Source of the DNA: Lutibacter sp.
GTDB lineage: Bacteria > Bacteroidota > Bacteroidia > Flavobacteriales > Flavobacteriaceae
Assembly (NCBI GenBank): GCA_003516285.1
Contig: DPCK01000029.1
Coordinates: 1,082 to 41,902, forward strand
DNA length: 40,821 nucleotides
Reading direction: 5' to 3'
This document shows positions 15,887 through 25,642 of this stretch, piece by piece. A program made the position numbers and the translations under genes. A model generated the notes under the pieces. It was not told where the DNA came from, did not search any database, and saw only the letters and a program-made list of their open reading frames with translations. Each line of letters opens with the position of its first letter. The first letter of the stretch is position 1.

Positions 15887-17281
15887 ATGAGTAATACATT
15901 ATTTGATAAAGTTTGGGATTCTCACGTGATCCGAAAAATTAATGACGGGCCGGATGTTTTGTTTATCGACCGACATTTGATTCATGAAGTGACAAGTCCG
16001 GTAGCATTTTTGGGATTAAAAAGCAGAAATAACAGCGTGTTGTTTCCTAACAGAACTTTCGCCACCGCCGATCATAATACACCAACCATCAACCAACATT
16101 TGCCGGTTCAAGACCCGTTATCAGCAAATCAGTTAAAAGCATTGGAACAAAATGCTGCTGAATACGGCATTGTTCACTGGGGATTGGGTCATCAAAAAAA
16201 CGGAATTGTCCACGTTGTGGGTCCGGAAAATGGAATTACGCTTCCTGGAGCAACCATTGTTTGCGGAGATTCACACACTTCTACACACGGTGCTTTTGGG
16301 GCAGTGGCTTTTGGTATTGGAACTTCGGAAGTTGAAATGGTGCTTTCTTCACAATGCATTATGCAGCCAAAGCCAAAAAAAATGCGGATTAATGTAAACG
16401 GAAAACTTGGTTTTGGAGTTACGCCAAAAGATGTGGCTTTGTTTCTTATTTCTAAACTTTCAGCCTCAGGAGCCACAGGATATTTTGTGGAATATGCAGG
16501 TGATGTGTTTAAAAATATGAGTATGGAAGGGCGAATGACGGTATGTAATTTAAGCATTGAAATGGGTGCACGCGGAGGAATTATTGCACCCGATGAAAAA
16601 ACTTTCAGTTATGTGGAAGGAAGATTGTTTACGCCAAAAGGGGCATCTTGGGATAAATCAATGGATTATTGGAAAACGCTAAAAAGCGATGAAGATGCCA
16701 TTTTTGATAAAGAAATCAATTTTTTTGCAATCGATATTGAACCGATGATTACTTACGGAACAAATCCGGGAATGGGAACAGGCATTTCAAACTATATCCC
16801 AAAAGCGGAATCGGTTGAAGGCGGCGTTGCTACGTACAGAAAATCCTTGGAATATATGGGATTTAATGAAGGAGACAAAATGATTGGAAAAAAAGTGGAT
16901 TTTGTGTTTCTGGGAAGTTGCACCAACGGAAGAATTGAAGATTTTAGGGATTTTGCTTCCATCGTAAAAGGAAGAAAAAAAGCGGACAATATTACCGCGT
17001 GGCTGGTTCCGGGTTCTCACGTTGTTGAAGCCCAGATTGAAGAAGAAGGCATTTTGGATATTCTCACCGAGGCCGGATTTGAATTGCGCGAGCCAGGCTG
17101 TTCGGCCTGTTTGGCGATGAATGACGATAAAGTTCCTGCCGGAAAAGTGGCGGTAAGCACATCCAACAGAAATTTTGAAGGGCGACAAGGTCCTGGCTCA
17201 AGAACCATGCTAGCAAGTCCGTTAGTGGCGGCTGCAACCGCAGTTACCGGTGTTTTAACCGATCCGAGAACTTTATTATAA
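15887..17281 (+). CDS. leuC: 3-isopropylmalate dehydratase large subunit
   Basis: Aconitase-family [4Fe-4S] enzyme that with LeuD isomerises 2- to 3-isopropylmalate in leucine synthesis. 464 residues, normal length. Visible: [14 protein letters not shown] near residues 25-40, the [20 protein letters not shown] block near 126-145, the cluster Cys in [11 protein letters not shown] (about 343-353) and the pair in GCSACLAMN (about 403-411). First gene of leuCDAB. The promoter lies about 58 bases upstream. A 245-base gap with repeats follows before leuD, unusually long for this operon. Confidence 0.97.
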   Translation: MSNTLFDKVWDSHVIRKINDGPDVLFIDRHLIHEVTSPVAFLGLKSRNNSVLFPNRTFATADHNTPTINQHLPVQDPLSANQLKALEQNAAEYGIVHWGLGHQKNGIVHVVGPENGITLPGATIVCGDSHTSTHGAFGAVAFGIGTSEVEMVLSSQCIMQPKPKKMRINVNGKLGFGVTPKDVALFLISKLSASGATGYFVEYAGDVFKNMSMEGRMTVCNLSIEMGARGGIIAPDEKTFSYVEGRLFTPKGASWDKSMDYWKTLKSDEDAIFDKEINFFAIDIEPMITYGTNPGMGTGISNYIPKAESVEGGVATYRKSLEYMGFNEGDKMIGKKVDFVFLGSCTNGRIEDFRDFASIVKGRKKADNITAWLVPGSHVVEAQIEEEGILDILTEAGFELREPGCSACLAMNDDKVPAGKVAVSTSNRNFEGRQGPGSRTMLASPLVAAATAVTGVLTDPRTLL

Positions 17282-17282
17282 A

Positions 17283-17318
17283 GCCCTCTAACCCCCGAAG
17301 GGGGAATTATTAAGGGAG
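17283..17318. repeat. Palindromic C/G-run intergenic repeat
   Basis: CCCTCTAACCCCCGAAGGGG begins at 17284. The core is CCCCC (17292-17296) / GGGGG (17300-17304) around GAA, with outer runs CCCT and AGGG that can also pair. This form is common between genes of flavobacteria. It directly follows the leuC stop and could attenuate leuC-leuD readthrough. Confidence 0.6.
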
Positions 17319-17416
17319 CGGAAAAGGATTTTTTGAAAAATTTAATAATTATAAATGTAATCATTTAAAAAATTGGCTAATTTATTCAACGTTGTTTAGG
17401 CATCGACAAGTTGATA

Positions 17417-17446
17417 ACCTGAAACCTGAAACTTGAAACTTGAAAC
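17417..17446. repeat. 7-bp tandem repeat in the leuC-leuD gap
   Basis: Four consecutive 7-bp units (ACCTGAA, ACCTGAA, ACTTGAA, ACTTGAA) followed by AC. This simple repeat is a type often seen in Bacteroidota intergenic regions. No function is evident, and the rest of the gap is AT-rich. Confidence 0.7.
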
Positions 17447-17526
17447 AAAAGGTTAAACAGTATTAAGCTTAACGCAAACAATCAGCAACAAATAACTAAT
17501 AACGTACAACATATAACAAAAAAACA

Positions 17527-18123
17527 ATGGCTTACGATAAATTTGAAATATTAAAAAGCACCGTTGTGCCTTTACCAGTTGAAAATGTGGACACCGACCA
17601 AATTATTCCGGCGCGTTTTTTAAAGGCGACCGAGCGTGTGGGTTTTGGAGATAATCTTTTCAGGGATTGGAGATACAATTCAGACAATACGCCAAAAGCG
17701 GAATTTGTGTTGAACAATCCCATTTATAAGGGAAAAATATTGGTGGGCGGTAAAAATTTCGGTTCGGGTTCTTCAAGGGAACACGCCGTTTGGGCAGTTT
17801 ATGATTACGGTTTCAGATGTGTGGTTTCCAGCTTTTTTGCCGACATTTTCAGGGGAAATTGTTTGAATATTGGCGTATTGCCGGTGCAGGTGAGTGCTGA
17901 ATTTTTGGACAAAATTTTTGAGGCCATTAAAGCAAATCCTGATACGGAAATTGAAATAAATCTGCCAAACCAAACCGTTACTTTATTGGAAAGCGGCGAG
18001 CAGGAATCCTTTGACATCAATTCCTACAAAAAGGAAAATATGCTAAATGGCTTTGATGATATTGATTATTTAACCAAAATGAAATCGGAAATTCAGGAAT
18101 TTGCAGAAGCAAGGCCTTTTTAA
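17527..18123 (+). CDS. leuD: 3-isopropylmalate dehydratase small subunit
   Basis: Swivel-domain partner of LeuC, 198 residues, normal length. Visible: VDTDQIIPARFLK near residues 21-33, the substrate-recognition motif GSGSSREHAVWA around 80-91, and GNCLNIGVLPV around 115-125. The start ATG follows an A-rich leader without a Shine-Dalgarno sequence. It lies in the leu operon 245 bases after leuC and 74 bases before leuA. Confidence 0.97.
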   Translation: MAYDKFEILKSTVVPLPVENVDTDQIIPARFLKATERVGFGDNLFRDWRYNSDNTPKAEFVLNNPIYKGKILVGGKNFGSGSSREHAVWAVYDYGFRCVVSSFFADIFRGNCLNIGVLPVQVSAEFLDKIFEAIKANPDTEIEINLPNQTVTLLESGEQESFDINSYKKENMLNGFDDIDYLTKMKSEIQEFAEARPF

Positions 18124-18197
18124 ATCCATAATTTATAACCCAAAGAATTCCCGTCAATTTTCTTCCGCAGGAAAAGTTGCAACAAATATGATTCGAT

Positions 18198-19715
18198 ATG
18201 AAAAAAAGAAAAATTGAAATTATGGACACCACGCTTCGCGATGGTGAACAAACCTCCGGAGTTTCTTTTTCGGCAGCAGAAAAGCTGACCATTGCAAAGC
18301 TTCTGCTGGAAGAACTTCATGTGGACAGAATTGAAATTGCTTCGGCAAGAGTTTCAGAAGGAGAATTTCAGGCGGTAAAAAATATCACGGAATGGGCAAA
18401 AAAACATGGATATTTAAATCAGGTGGAGATACTCACTTTTGTTGATGGGGGGCAGTCGATAGATTGGATGAAAAGAGCAGGCGCGAAGGTTCAAAATTTA
18501 CTGACCAAAGGTTCTTTAAACCACTTAACGCACCAACTCAAAAAAACACCCGAACAACATTTTGCTGAAATAAAAGAAACGATTGAATCGGCGCAAAAAG
18601 AAGGAATCGCCACCAATGTGTATTTGGAAGATTGGAGCAACGGGATGCGAAATTCACAAGAATATGTTTTTCAATATTTGGCTTTTTTAGCGACGCAACC
18701 CATCGCCAGAATTTTGTTGCCTGATACACTTGGCGTATTAACTCCAAAAGAAACCTATCAGTATTTTTCAAAAATAACGGAGAAATATCCTCATTTGCAT
18801 TTCGATTTTCACGCGCATAATGATTACGATTTGAGTGTGGCAAATGTGATGCAGGCCATAGACGCCGGGGCAAAAGGATTGCATATCACCGTGAACGGAA
18901 TGGGAGAACGCGCCGGAAATGCGCCTTTGGCAAGTGTTGTTGCGGTCATCAACGACTTCTACAAAAATGAAGTCGAGATTTCGGTGAAAGAAACGTCTTT
19001 GTATTCTGTCAGTAAACTGATTGAAGCATTTTCTGGCATCAGGGTTCCGGCCAACAAACCGATAGTCGGTGAAAATGTATTCACCCAAACAGCGGGAATT
19101 CACGCCGACGGCGACAATAAAAACAATTTATATTTCAACGATTTATTGCCCGAACGGTTTGGAAGAAAACGCTCTTATGCCTTGGGGAAAACTTCGGGAA
19201 AAGCAAATATTGAAAAAAATCTGCAGGAATTGGGACTAGAACTCAACCAGGAAGATTTAAAAAAAGTGACCCAGCGCATTATCGAATTGGGCGATCAAAA
19301 GGAGTTGGTTTCCAAGGAAGATTTGCCTTACATCATTTCCGATGTGCTCAACAGCAATCTGTATCAGGAAAAAATCACTGTTGAATCCTACGTTTTAACG
19401 CATTCCAAGGGCCTAAAACCTTCCACAACAATCGCCGTAAAAATGGACGGACAGTTGTATGAAGAACACGCGTATGGCGACGGGCAGTTTGATGCTTTTA
19501 TGAATGCGCTTCACAAAATATACAAAAAGAAGAAAAAGGCCTTGCCAAAATTGGTGGATTATGCGGTCAGGATTCCGCCGGGAAGCAATTCCGATGCCTT
19601 GTGCGAAACCATTATCACCTGGCAAAATAACGAAAAAAGGTTTATTACAAGAGGCTTGGACTCAGATCAAACAGTATCTGCAATTAAAGCCACCCAAAAA
19701 ATGTTGAATATTTAA
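18198..19715 (+). CDS. leuA: 2-isopropylmalate synthase (LeuA2/CimA-like HMGL family)
   Basis: Condenses acetyl-CoA with a 2-oxoacid; in this operon most likely 2-oxoisovalerate, the first step of leucine synthesis. 505 residues. The HMGL TIM barrel starts with DTTLRDGEQTSGVSFS (about residues 10-25). Metal ligands lie in HAHNDYDL (about 204-211), followed by NGMGERAGNAPL (about 233-244). The C-terminal LeuA dimer/allosteric domain covers about 375-505, so leucine feedback is plausible. The sequence is closer in style to the LeuA2/citramalate-synthase branch than to classical LeuA, so citramalate synthase activity cannot be excluded. The position between leuD and leuB favours LeuA. Confidence 0.85.
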   Translation: MKKRKIEIMDTTLRDGEQTSGVSFSAAEKLTIAKLLLEELHVDRIEIASARVSEGEFQAVKNITEWAKKHGYLNQVEILTFVDGGQSIDWMKRAGAKVQNLLTKGSLNHLTHQLKKTPEQHFAEIKETIESAQKEGIATNVYLEDWSNGMRNSQEYVFQYLAFLATQPIARILLPDTLGVLTPKETYQYFSKITEKYPHLHFDFHAHNDYDLSVANVMQAIDAGAKGLHITVNGMGERAGNAPLASVVAVINDFYKNEVEISVKETSLYSVSKLIEAFSGIRVPANKPIVGENVFTQTAGIHADGDNKNNLYFNDLLPERFGRKRSYALGKTSGKANIEKNLQELGLELNQEDLKKVTQRIIELGDQKELVSKEDLPYIISDVLNSNLYQEKITVESYVLTHSKGLKPSTTIAVKMDGQLYEEHAYGDGQFDAFMNALHKIYKKKKKALPKLVDYAVRIPPGSNSDALCETIITWQNNEKRFITRGLDSDQTVSAIKATQKMLNI

Positions 19716-19818
19716 AAATGAATATTGAAAACTTTTTTATCGCACTTTACGGTTTTATCTTTGCGCACTTTGCGTTTAATAATCCGAAATTATTCCAGAA
19801 AACAATAAAGATCTAAAT

Positions 19819-20877
19819 ATGAAATTGACAATAGCACTTTTAGCCGGCGACGGAATTGGTCCGGAAGTAATCGCCCAAGCGGTAAAGGTTTGTGACGCCA
19901 TTGCGGTTAAATTTAACCACGAAATAATCTGGAAACCTGCCCTTACAGGCGCGGCGGCCATTGATGCCGTTGGTGATCCGTATCCCGATGAAACCCATGA
20001 AATCTGCCTAAACGCCGATGCAGTTTTATTTGGAGCCATCGGACATCCGAAATACGACAATGATCCATCCGCAAAAGTTCGTCCGGAACAAGGTTTGCTC
20101 AAAATGCGTAAAAAATTGGGATTGTTCGCTAATATCAGACCTACATTTACTTTTCCTTCTTTAATAGACAATTCTCCTTTAAAAAGAGAACGCATAGAAG
20201 GCACCGATTTGGTTTTTCTACGTGAATTGACAGGCGGTATTTATTTCGGGGAAAAAGGAAGAAAAGACGGCGGGGAAACTGCCTTCGATACCTGTACTTA
20301 CACCCGGGAAGAAGTAATCAGACTGGCAAAAAAAGGTTTTGAATTGGCAATGACACGCACCAAAAAATTGTGTTGTGTGGACAAGGCAAATGTGATGGAA
20401 ACTTCAAGATTGTGGAGAGAAACCGTGCAGGCTATGGAAAAAGATTATCCCGAAGTCACCGTTTCTTATGAGTTTGTTGACGCGGTTGCCATGCGTTTGG
20501 TGCAATGGCCAAATTCTTATGACGTGTTGATTACTGAAAACCTGTTTGGAGATATTTTAACTGATGAAGCTTCTGTAATTTCGGGCTCTATGGGCTTGAT
20601 GCCATCGGCTTCCGTGGGAGAAAAAAATGCTTTGTATGAACCAATCCACGGCTCTTATCCGCAGGCTGCAGGAAAAGATATTGCAAATCCGCTGGCCACC
20701 GTTTTATCGGCCGCTATGATGTTTGAAGATACTTTCAAACTCAAAGAAGAAGCAAAAGCAATTCGGGAAGTGGTCAATAAATCTCTTGAGCAGGGCATTG
20801 TGACGGAAGATTTATCAGGAAAAAACAAAGCCTATAAAACAAGTGAAGTAGGAAATTGGCTGGTGGAGAATTTGTAA
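19819..20877 (+). CDS. leuB: 3-isopropylmalate dehydrogenase
   Basis: NAD-dependent oxidative decarboxylation of 3-isopropylmalate, third enzyme of the leucine branch. 352 residues, normal. Visible: LAGDGIGPEV (residues 8-17), RPEQGLLKMRKKLGLFANIRP with the substrate-binding arginines, DKANVMETSRLWRE around 190-203, the Mg-binding segment TENLFGDILTDEAS and the NAD-binding loop IHGSYPQAAGKDIANP. Last gene of leuCDAB. The 103-base gap from leuA contains the stretch TTTGCGCACTTTGCGTTTAA, a type of degenerate intergenic sequence often met in this phylum. A strong terminator follows. Confidence 0.97.
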   Translation: MKLTIALLAGDGIGPEVIAQAVKVCDAIAVKFNHEIIWKPALTGAAAIDAVGDPYPDETHEICLNADAVLFGAIGHPKYDNDPSAKVRPEQGLLKMRKKLGLFANIRPTFTFPSLIDNSPLKRERIEGTDLVFLRELTGGIYFGEKGRKDGGETAFDTCTYTREEVIRLAKKGFELAMTRTKKLCCVDKANVMETSRLWRETVQAMEKDYPEVTVSYEFVDAVAMRLVQWPNSYDVLITENLFGDILTDEASVISGSMGLMPSASVGEKNALYEPIHGSYPQAAGKDIANPLATVLSAAMMFEDTFKLKEEAKAIREVVNKSLEQGIVTEDLSGKNKAYKTSEVGNWLVENL

Positions 20878-20947
20878 AAAAATTTAAAATCTTTATTATT
20901 TCAATAAATTAGCAAAGCAGGACTCTCAGAATTATTTAAATAATTTT

Positions 20948-20983
20948 AAAAAACACTTTCCAATATATTGGAAAGTGTTTTTT
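20948..20983. terminator. leu operon terminator
   Basis: Perfect 36-bp palindrome with arms AAAAAACACTTTCCAATA and complement, ending in a T-run. It lies 70 bases after the leuB stop. The remaining 220 bases up to the next gene are AT-rich, and I see no convincing promoter motif or gene in them. Confidence 0.9.
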
Positions 20984-21203
20984 TGAACAAATTTTTTGTC
21001 TATTCATAAGTCCATCATCATAGTTTTTTTTAGGCAATTCAATTTTAGTTAAACTTATTCAAAAAATAATGTTAGTAAAAAATTAATAATGATTGCCTGA
21101 AAATCAGCTAAAAAATACTACATTTAAAAATTAATCGTTCAAATTAAATGTCATTAAATTGGTATTTGACGCCTGAAATATAGTTAATCCCAAAAGGTAA
21201 CTT

Positions 21204-24200
21204 ATGAAAAAACACTTCATAACACTAGCCATTTGTTTAGTTGCTGGATTTTTTTATGGTTATGGACAACAAGACTGTTCTAATGCATTGCCCATATGCT
21301 CCGACGCCAATTCTGGTGGTGTTGTGAATGGTTTTGGTGTTGATGATTTTAATGGAAATTCAGTTTCAGGCTGTTTAAGAAATGGTTTGGGAGTCACCAC
21401 AATAGAAACAAATTCCTATTGGTTTCGTTTTAAATTGGCTGCGGGCGGACAATTTGGATTCAATATTACCCCTAATAATTTAAGTGAAGACTGGGATTTT
21501 GCGGTTTATGGCCCAAGTCCTACTTGTGGGGCATTAGGAATGCCAATTGCCTGTAATTATAGTAAAGCTTCGCCTTCTGGGTATACTGGCGTTGGATTAG
21601 ATCCTGTTACCAATACCCAAACCGATGCCTATTCTCCTTGGATGAATGTAAACGCAGGTGATGAATATGTAATATTAATCAATCAGTATTCAGGAAGTAA
21701 TTCCGGATTTTCAATCAATTGGAAAGGCGCCGTAATTACTAATAATGCCGCGTATTTGGACTGTTCAATTTTGGTGAATTTGGGACCCGACAGGAATCTT
21801 TGCGTTGGACAAAATACCTTTTTAAACGCCAAAACGTTTGGGCCTTCAATAAGTTATGAATGGAAGTATATGAATACTGCCACTGGCTTGTTTGTGCCGT
21901 TCTCTCCTGCAAAAACGGGAGAGGCAATTACTGTAAACACTACGGGAAATTATCAGGTTACTGTTACAGATAACACATCGGGATTGGTTAAGTCTGATGA
22001 TATTTTGGTCACTTTTCATACCATACCCACTGCCGGAAATCCAATAGATATTGTGCTTTGTGACACAAACGGAGATGGCGTTGAGACTTTTAATTTAGAA
22101 GGTAATACCGTTGCAATTTTAAATGGACAACCAGGGATGACCGTAACCTATCACGAATTTCAACTTTTCGCGCAGGTTGGTGCGGCCCCAATAACAAGTC
22201 CTTATCTCAGTGGTGGAAAAACAATTTGGGCTCGAATTCAAAATGATGCGAATACAAATTGTTTTGATGTCATTTCATTTGATATTTCGGCAGCACCGCC
22301 TCCAATTGCAAATATACCACCAGATTTGAAGGCCTGCGATGATAATAAAGACGGACTTATGATTTTTAATCTTGACCAACAAACACCAAAAATACTCAAT
22401 GGTCAAGCTGATATTGTAACATATTATGAAAATCAAGCCAATGCAAATGATCGTAAAGGTTGGATTCTTGATACAGCGAATTATCCCTCTAAAACAGCAA
22501 CAATTTGGGTAAGGGTTGAACCGAGCGTAAATTCCGCTTGTTATGCATTAACGTCATTCAAACTTGAAGTCTTTGAAAAGGCAATCGCCAATCCAACAGG
22601 AAATATTATTCAATGTGATTTTGACAACGACGGCTTGTATCAATTTGATTTAAATGCCTTAAAAGATGCCGATATTTTAGGTTCCCAAAGTGCCACAACT
22701 TTTGAAATTAATTATTTTGCTTCGCAAGCCGATGCCAATAACAACCTTAATGTTCTGATAAATCCATACCAAAATGCGACTCCTTATGCGGAAGAACGGA
22801 TTTATGCCCGTATTCAAAATAAGGGATTTGTTGATTGTTTTGACACCACCAGTTTTACTTTAAAGGTTTTTGATATGGCCTATCCTGCCGTTCCCGCAAA
22901 TATTCCCAACTTATCCTATTGTGATGACGCTTCTGATGGCAATGACTCCAATGGTTTTTATCAATTTGATTTAACCGAACGGGAAAGCATTATTTTGAAC
23001 GGACAATCACCCTATGTTTTTGAAGTAAAATATTACCGAGATGCGGCCTATACCAAGGATATTCCGACTCCCACTGCTTTTACAAATAGCGTTGCCAGCC
23101 TGCAAACCATTTATGTGCGGGTAATAAACAAAACCATTAATATTTTGGATTGTTTCGCAGACACCTCTTTTAATATTGAAGTTAAACCGTTGCCAATTGC
23201 AATGACAATTCCTTATGAATTGGTGCAATGTGATGAAGACGGAAATCCGGATGGCAAAACTAATTTTAACCTCTCTGAAGCGGATTTCTTTGTGACATTA
23301 GGAGACAACAGCCTAAATGTTAGCTATCATTTGTCCGCAATAAACGCAGCATCCGGAATAAATCCAGTCAATAAATCCACTTTTTCAAATAATATTAGTT
23401 CCACTGTTTTTGCACGAGTTGCCGCAGCAAATGGATGTTACAGAATTGTGCAGGTAAATCTATCAGTTTCGGTTACTTCATTTCCGCCAACATATAGCCG
23501 TGAAATAATATTTTGCGACGACGATGCCACCATAGACGGTTTGCACGAATTTAATTTGGCGCAAGTCACTTCAGAAATTCTTTCCTTATTCTCAAGCCCA
23601 AATTTACGGGTTGGTTATTATCGAAATCAGGCCGATGCACTTTTAGAAACCAATATCATTAGTCCGGCAAACGCCTATTTCAGTGAAGTTCCTTTTAGCC
23701 AAACCATTTGGGTACGTGTTGAAAGTGCCATTAACGGCAATTGTTTTGGCATTGCGCCAGTGTTAAAATTAACCGTAAATCCGCGGCCTGAATTTGAGCT
23801 TGATGAAACTGGAATTGTTTGTTTAAACGATTTGCCAAAAACAATTTCAACCTATGATCCGCTAGGAACTTATTCTTATGAATGGACAAATGCTGCAGGT
23901 GACGTAATAAGTGATCAACCTTTTGTGGATATTTTTGAAGCAGGCGTTTATACGGTTATGGCGACTTCAAATTTAGGTTGTGTCTCTTTTCCGAAACAAA
24001 TTTCTATGACAGAATCTATTATTGCCGATATTTCTTCTGAAGACATTCAAGTCGTTGACAATTCGGGCAATAATTCCATCACCATAAATAATACCGCACA
24101 AAATTTGGGTATTGGAGATTATGAATTTGCGTTGGATGATATTTCCGGACCTTATCAGGACAGTCCGGTTTTTGCGGAAGTGATTCCGGGAACACATATT

Positions 24201-24533
24201 GTATACGTAAATGATAAAAATAATTGCGGCATCGCGCAAGTAACGGTCTATGTATTTGGATTCCCAAATTTCTTTACGCCGAATGATGATGGCCAAAATG
24301 ATACCTGGAATGTTTTAGGTGTTGATCCTACAGTTTTTGAATCTTCATCTATTTATATTTTTGATCGGTATGGAAAGTTAATGACAAATTTCAGTGCTTC
24401 TCAAAAAGGTTGGGACGGATTTTACAATTCCCATAAAGCAGTTTCAACAGATTATTGGTATTTGGCAAAAATGACCGATTATAGTGGCGTCACTTCAGAA
24501 TATAAAGGACATTTTAGCTTGATTAGAAGGTGA
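21204..24533 (+). CDS. T9SS type B sorting domain protein with six ~100-residue repeats
   Basis: 1109 residues, secreted to the cell surface by the type IX system. A signal peptide ends near residue 21 (FFYGYGQQ). An N-terminal jelly-roll-like domain (about 25-175) contains WFRFKLAAGG and DWDFAVYG. A beta/PKD-like segment spans about 180-275. Six repeats start near residues 281, 377, 469, 571, 675 and 770. Each opens with CDxNxDGxxxFNL, passes through a YY/YH...A motif and ends with a VRV/ARI...C-F segment. The Asp-rich opening resembles calcium-binding loops. A second beta domain (about 865-945) precedes the C-terminal type B sorting domain (about 1020-1109), with FFTPNDDGQNDTWNV and IYIFDRYGKL. 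It stands alone. It could be an adhesin or a matrix or polymer-binding protein; ligand unknown. Confidence 0.92.
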   Translation: MKKHFITLAICLVAGFFYGYGQQDCSNALPICSDANSGGVVNGFGVDDFNGNSVSGCLRNGLGVTTIETNSYWFRFKLAAGGQFGFNITPNNLSEDWDFAVYGPSPTCGALGMPIACNYSKASPSGYTGVGLDPVTNTQTDAYSPWMNVNAGDEYVILINQYSGSNSGFSINWKGAVITNNAAYLDCSILVNLGPDRNLCVGQNTFLNAKTFGPSISYEWKYMNTATGLFVPFSPAKTGEAITVNTTGNYQVTVTDNTSGLVKSDDILVTFHTIPTAGNPIDIVLCDTNGDGVETFNLEGNTVAILNGQPGMTVTYHEFQLFAQVGAAPITSPYLSGGKTIWARIQNDANTNCFDVISFDISAAPPPIANIPPDLKACDDNKDGLMIFNLDQQTPKILNGQADIVTYYENQANANDRKGWILDTANYPSKTATIWVRVEPSVNSACYALTSFKLEVFEKAIANPTGNIIQCDFDNDGLYQFDLNALKDADILGSQSATTFEINYFASQADANNNLNVLINPYQNATPYAEERIYARIQNKGFVDCFDTTSFTLKVFDMAYPAVPANIPNLSYCDDASDGNDSNGFYQFDLTERESIILNGQSPYVFEVKYYRDAAYTKDIPTPTAFTNSVASLQTIYVRVINKTINILDCFADTSFNIEVKPLPIAMTIPYELVQCDEDGNPDGKTNFNLSEADFFVTLGDNSLNVSYHLSAINAASGINPVNKSTFSNNISSTVFARVAAANGCYRIVQVNLSVSVTSFPPTYSREIIFCDDDATIDGLHEFNLAQVTSEILSLFSSPNLRVGYYRNQADALLETNIISPANAYFSEVPFSQTIWVRVESAINGNCFGIAPVLKLTVNPRPEFELDETGIVCLNDLPKTISTYDPLGTYSYEWTNAAGDVISDQPFVDIFEAGVYTVMATSNLGCVSFPKQISMTESIIADISSEDIQVVDNSGNNSITINNTAQNLGIGDYEFALDDISGPYQDSPVFAEVIPGTHIVYVNDKNNCGIAQVTVYVFGFPNFFTPNDDGQNDTWNVLGVDPTVFESSSIYIFDRYGKLMTNFSASQKGWDGFYNSHKAVSTDYWYLAKMTDYSGVTSEYKGHFSLIRR

Positions 24534-24578
24534 AGATAGATGGCGGAAAACAATAGATGTTCGGTGAGAAATTAAATA

Positions 24579-24608
24579 AAAAATGCAGGGAACTAATCCT
24601 GCATTTTT
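24579..24608. terminator. Bidirectional terminator between T9SS gene and the metal island
   Basis: Arms 24579-24589 (AAAAATGCAGG) and 24598-24608 around an 8-base loop, with A-tract and T-tract flanks. It serves the rightward T9SS gene and the leftward DUF4382 gene, which converge here. Confidence 0.9.
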
Positions 24609-24632
24609 CTGATTATAATTTAAAAAGTTGAA

Positions 24633-25523
24633 TTAATTTGAAGGCATCATATTAAAATCGACATTTAGAGTGGCTTTAGACATCATATTTAAAACACCCA
24701 TATTTTCTTCATTTCCAACTGGGTTCATCATATAGCCATCTAACACAGCTTTTATGGTATAGTTTCCTTGCGGAATTCCAATAAAGGCATAATTTCCATT
24801 TTCATTTGAATGAGTGGTGGTGTAAAGCGTTCCGTTATGCATTAATGAGATGGTGGCATTTGGAAGATTTCCATCTGAGCCATTTACAGTTCCGTTTATT
24901 GTTCCAGAAGTTGCCAAATCCACAAAACGCATTGTTGGCATAAAGGTAAAACCTGTCATACTCATCATCATATTGTTGTAATTAACACCTTCCAGCATAA
25001 ATGATTGATCAACATCCATATCTAATAGATATTCACTTATGCTGCCATTTGAAATTGTTAAAACTTGATTTAACGGAATGTCAATACTTCTGTTTTGATT
25101 ATTTAACATCATTCCATTTTGCATCATTCCGCTTCCGGAATAGCCTTCTTGATCCATATTATAAGTAAATGAATCGCCATTTAACATTTTCATTTCAGTA
25201 GAAGAAATATACAAACGCATAAGGTTATAATCTCCTGCAGGAATTTCAGCAGTTGCCAATGTTGAAGTTATGCCATTTACCAATTCCAATAAATTGTATT
25301 TCATTGGGGTATTTGTTAAAATTATAAAGGAATTGGTGTGAGCGCTGTTTCCAATTTCAATTTTATCAATAGTTACGCTTGCCGACATAAATTGACCATA
25401 ATGCATTGGCGCATCCGTAAGTTTTAAAGAAAGTGTTCCAACCGGTTCAGTTGTATTGTCGTTTGCGCAACTTGCTGCAACTATTATCGAAATTGCAACA
25501 AAAAAATATTTTATTTTTTTCAT
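24633..25523 (-). CDS. DUF4382 + carboxypeptidase-regulatory-like lipoprotein, Met-rich
   Basis: 296 residues, lipoprotein signal with Cys19 (IVAASCAN). DUF4382 spans about 30-195 (GTLSLKLTDAPMHYGQFMSA ... IPAGDYNLMRLYIS). A carboxypeptidase-regulatory-like beta domain spans about 207-290 (GTINGTVNGSDGNLPNATISL ... GIPQGNYTIKAVLDGY). Between and within them are Met clusters: SGMMQNGMML, NNMMMSMTGF, DGYMM, NMMSK, NMMPSN. DUF4382 proteins are usually not this Met-rich, and Met clusters bind Cu(I)/Ag(I), so the gene fits its place as the last member of the copper island. Function unproven. Confidence 0.8.
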   Translation of the reverse strand: MKKIKYFFVAISIIVAASCANDNTTEPVGTLSLKLTDAPMHYGQFMSASVTIDKIEIGNSAHTNSFIILTNTPMKYNLLELVNGITSTLATAEIPAGDYNLMRLYISSTEMKMLNGDSFTYNMDQEGYSGSGMMQNGMMLNNQNRSIDIPLNQVLTISNGSISEYLLDMDVDQSFMLEGVNYNNMMMSMTGFTFMPTMRFVDLATSGTINGTVNGSDGNLPNATISLMHNGTLYTTTHSNENGNYAFIGIPQGNYTIKAVLDGYMMNPVGNEENMGVLNMMSKATLNVDFNMMPSN

Positions 25524-25642
25524 TTTAGGGTATATAAAATTTATAATAATTTTTTTTAAAGTCTGGTTGGTTATAATATAATTTAAACTAAAGTCTAAGC
25601 ATAATAGTTTCTATGATGTTTGGCATGAAAAATAGCTGAATG

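Noticed and set aside
17417..17446. Possible CRISPR array
   Set aside because: The repeat unit is 7 bp with no spacers and no cas genes, so it is a simple tandem repeat. No CRISPR array was seen anywhere in the window.
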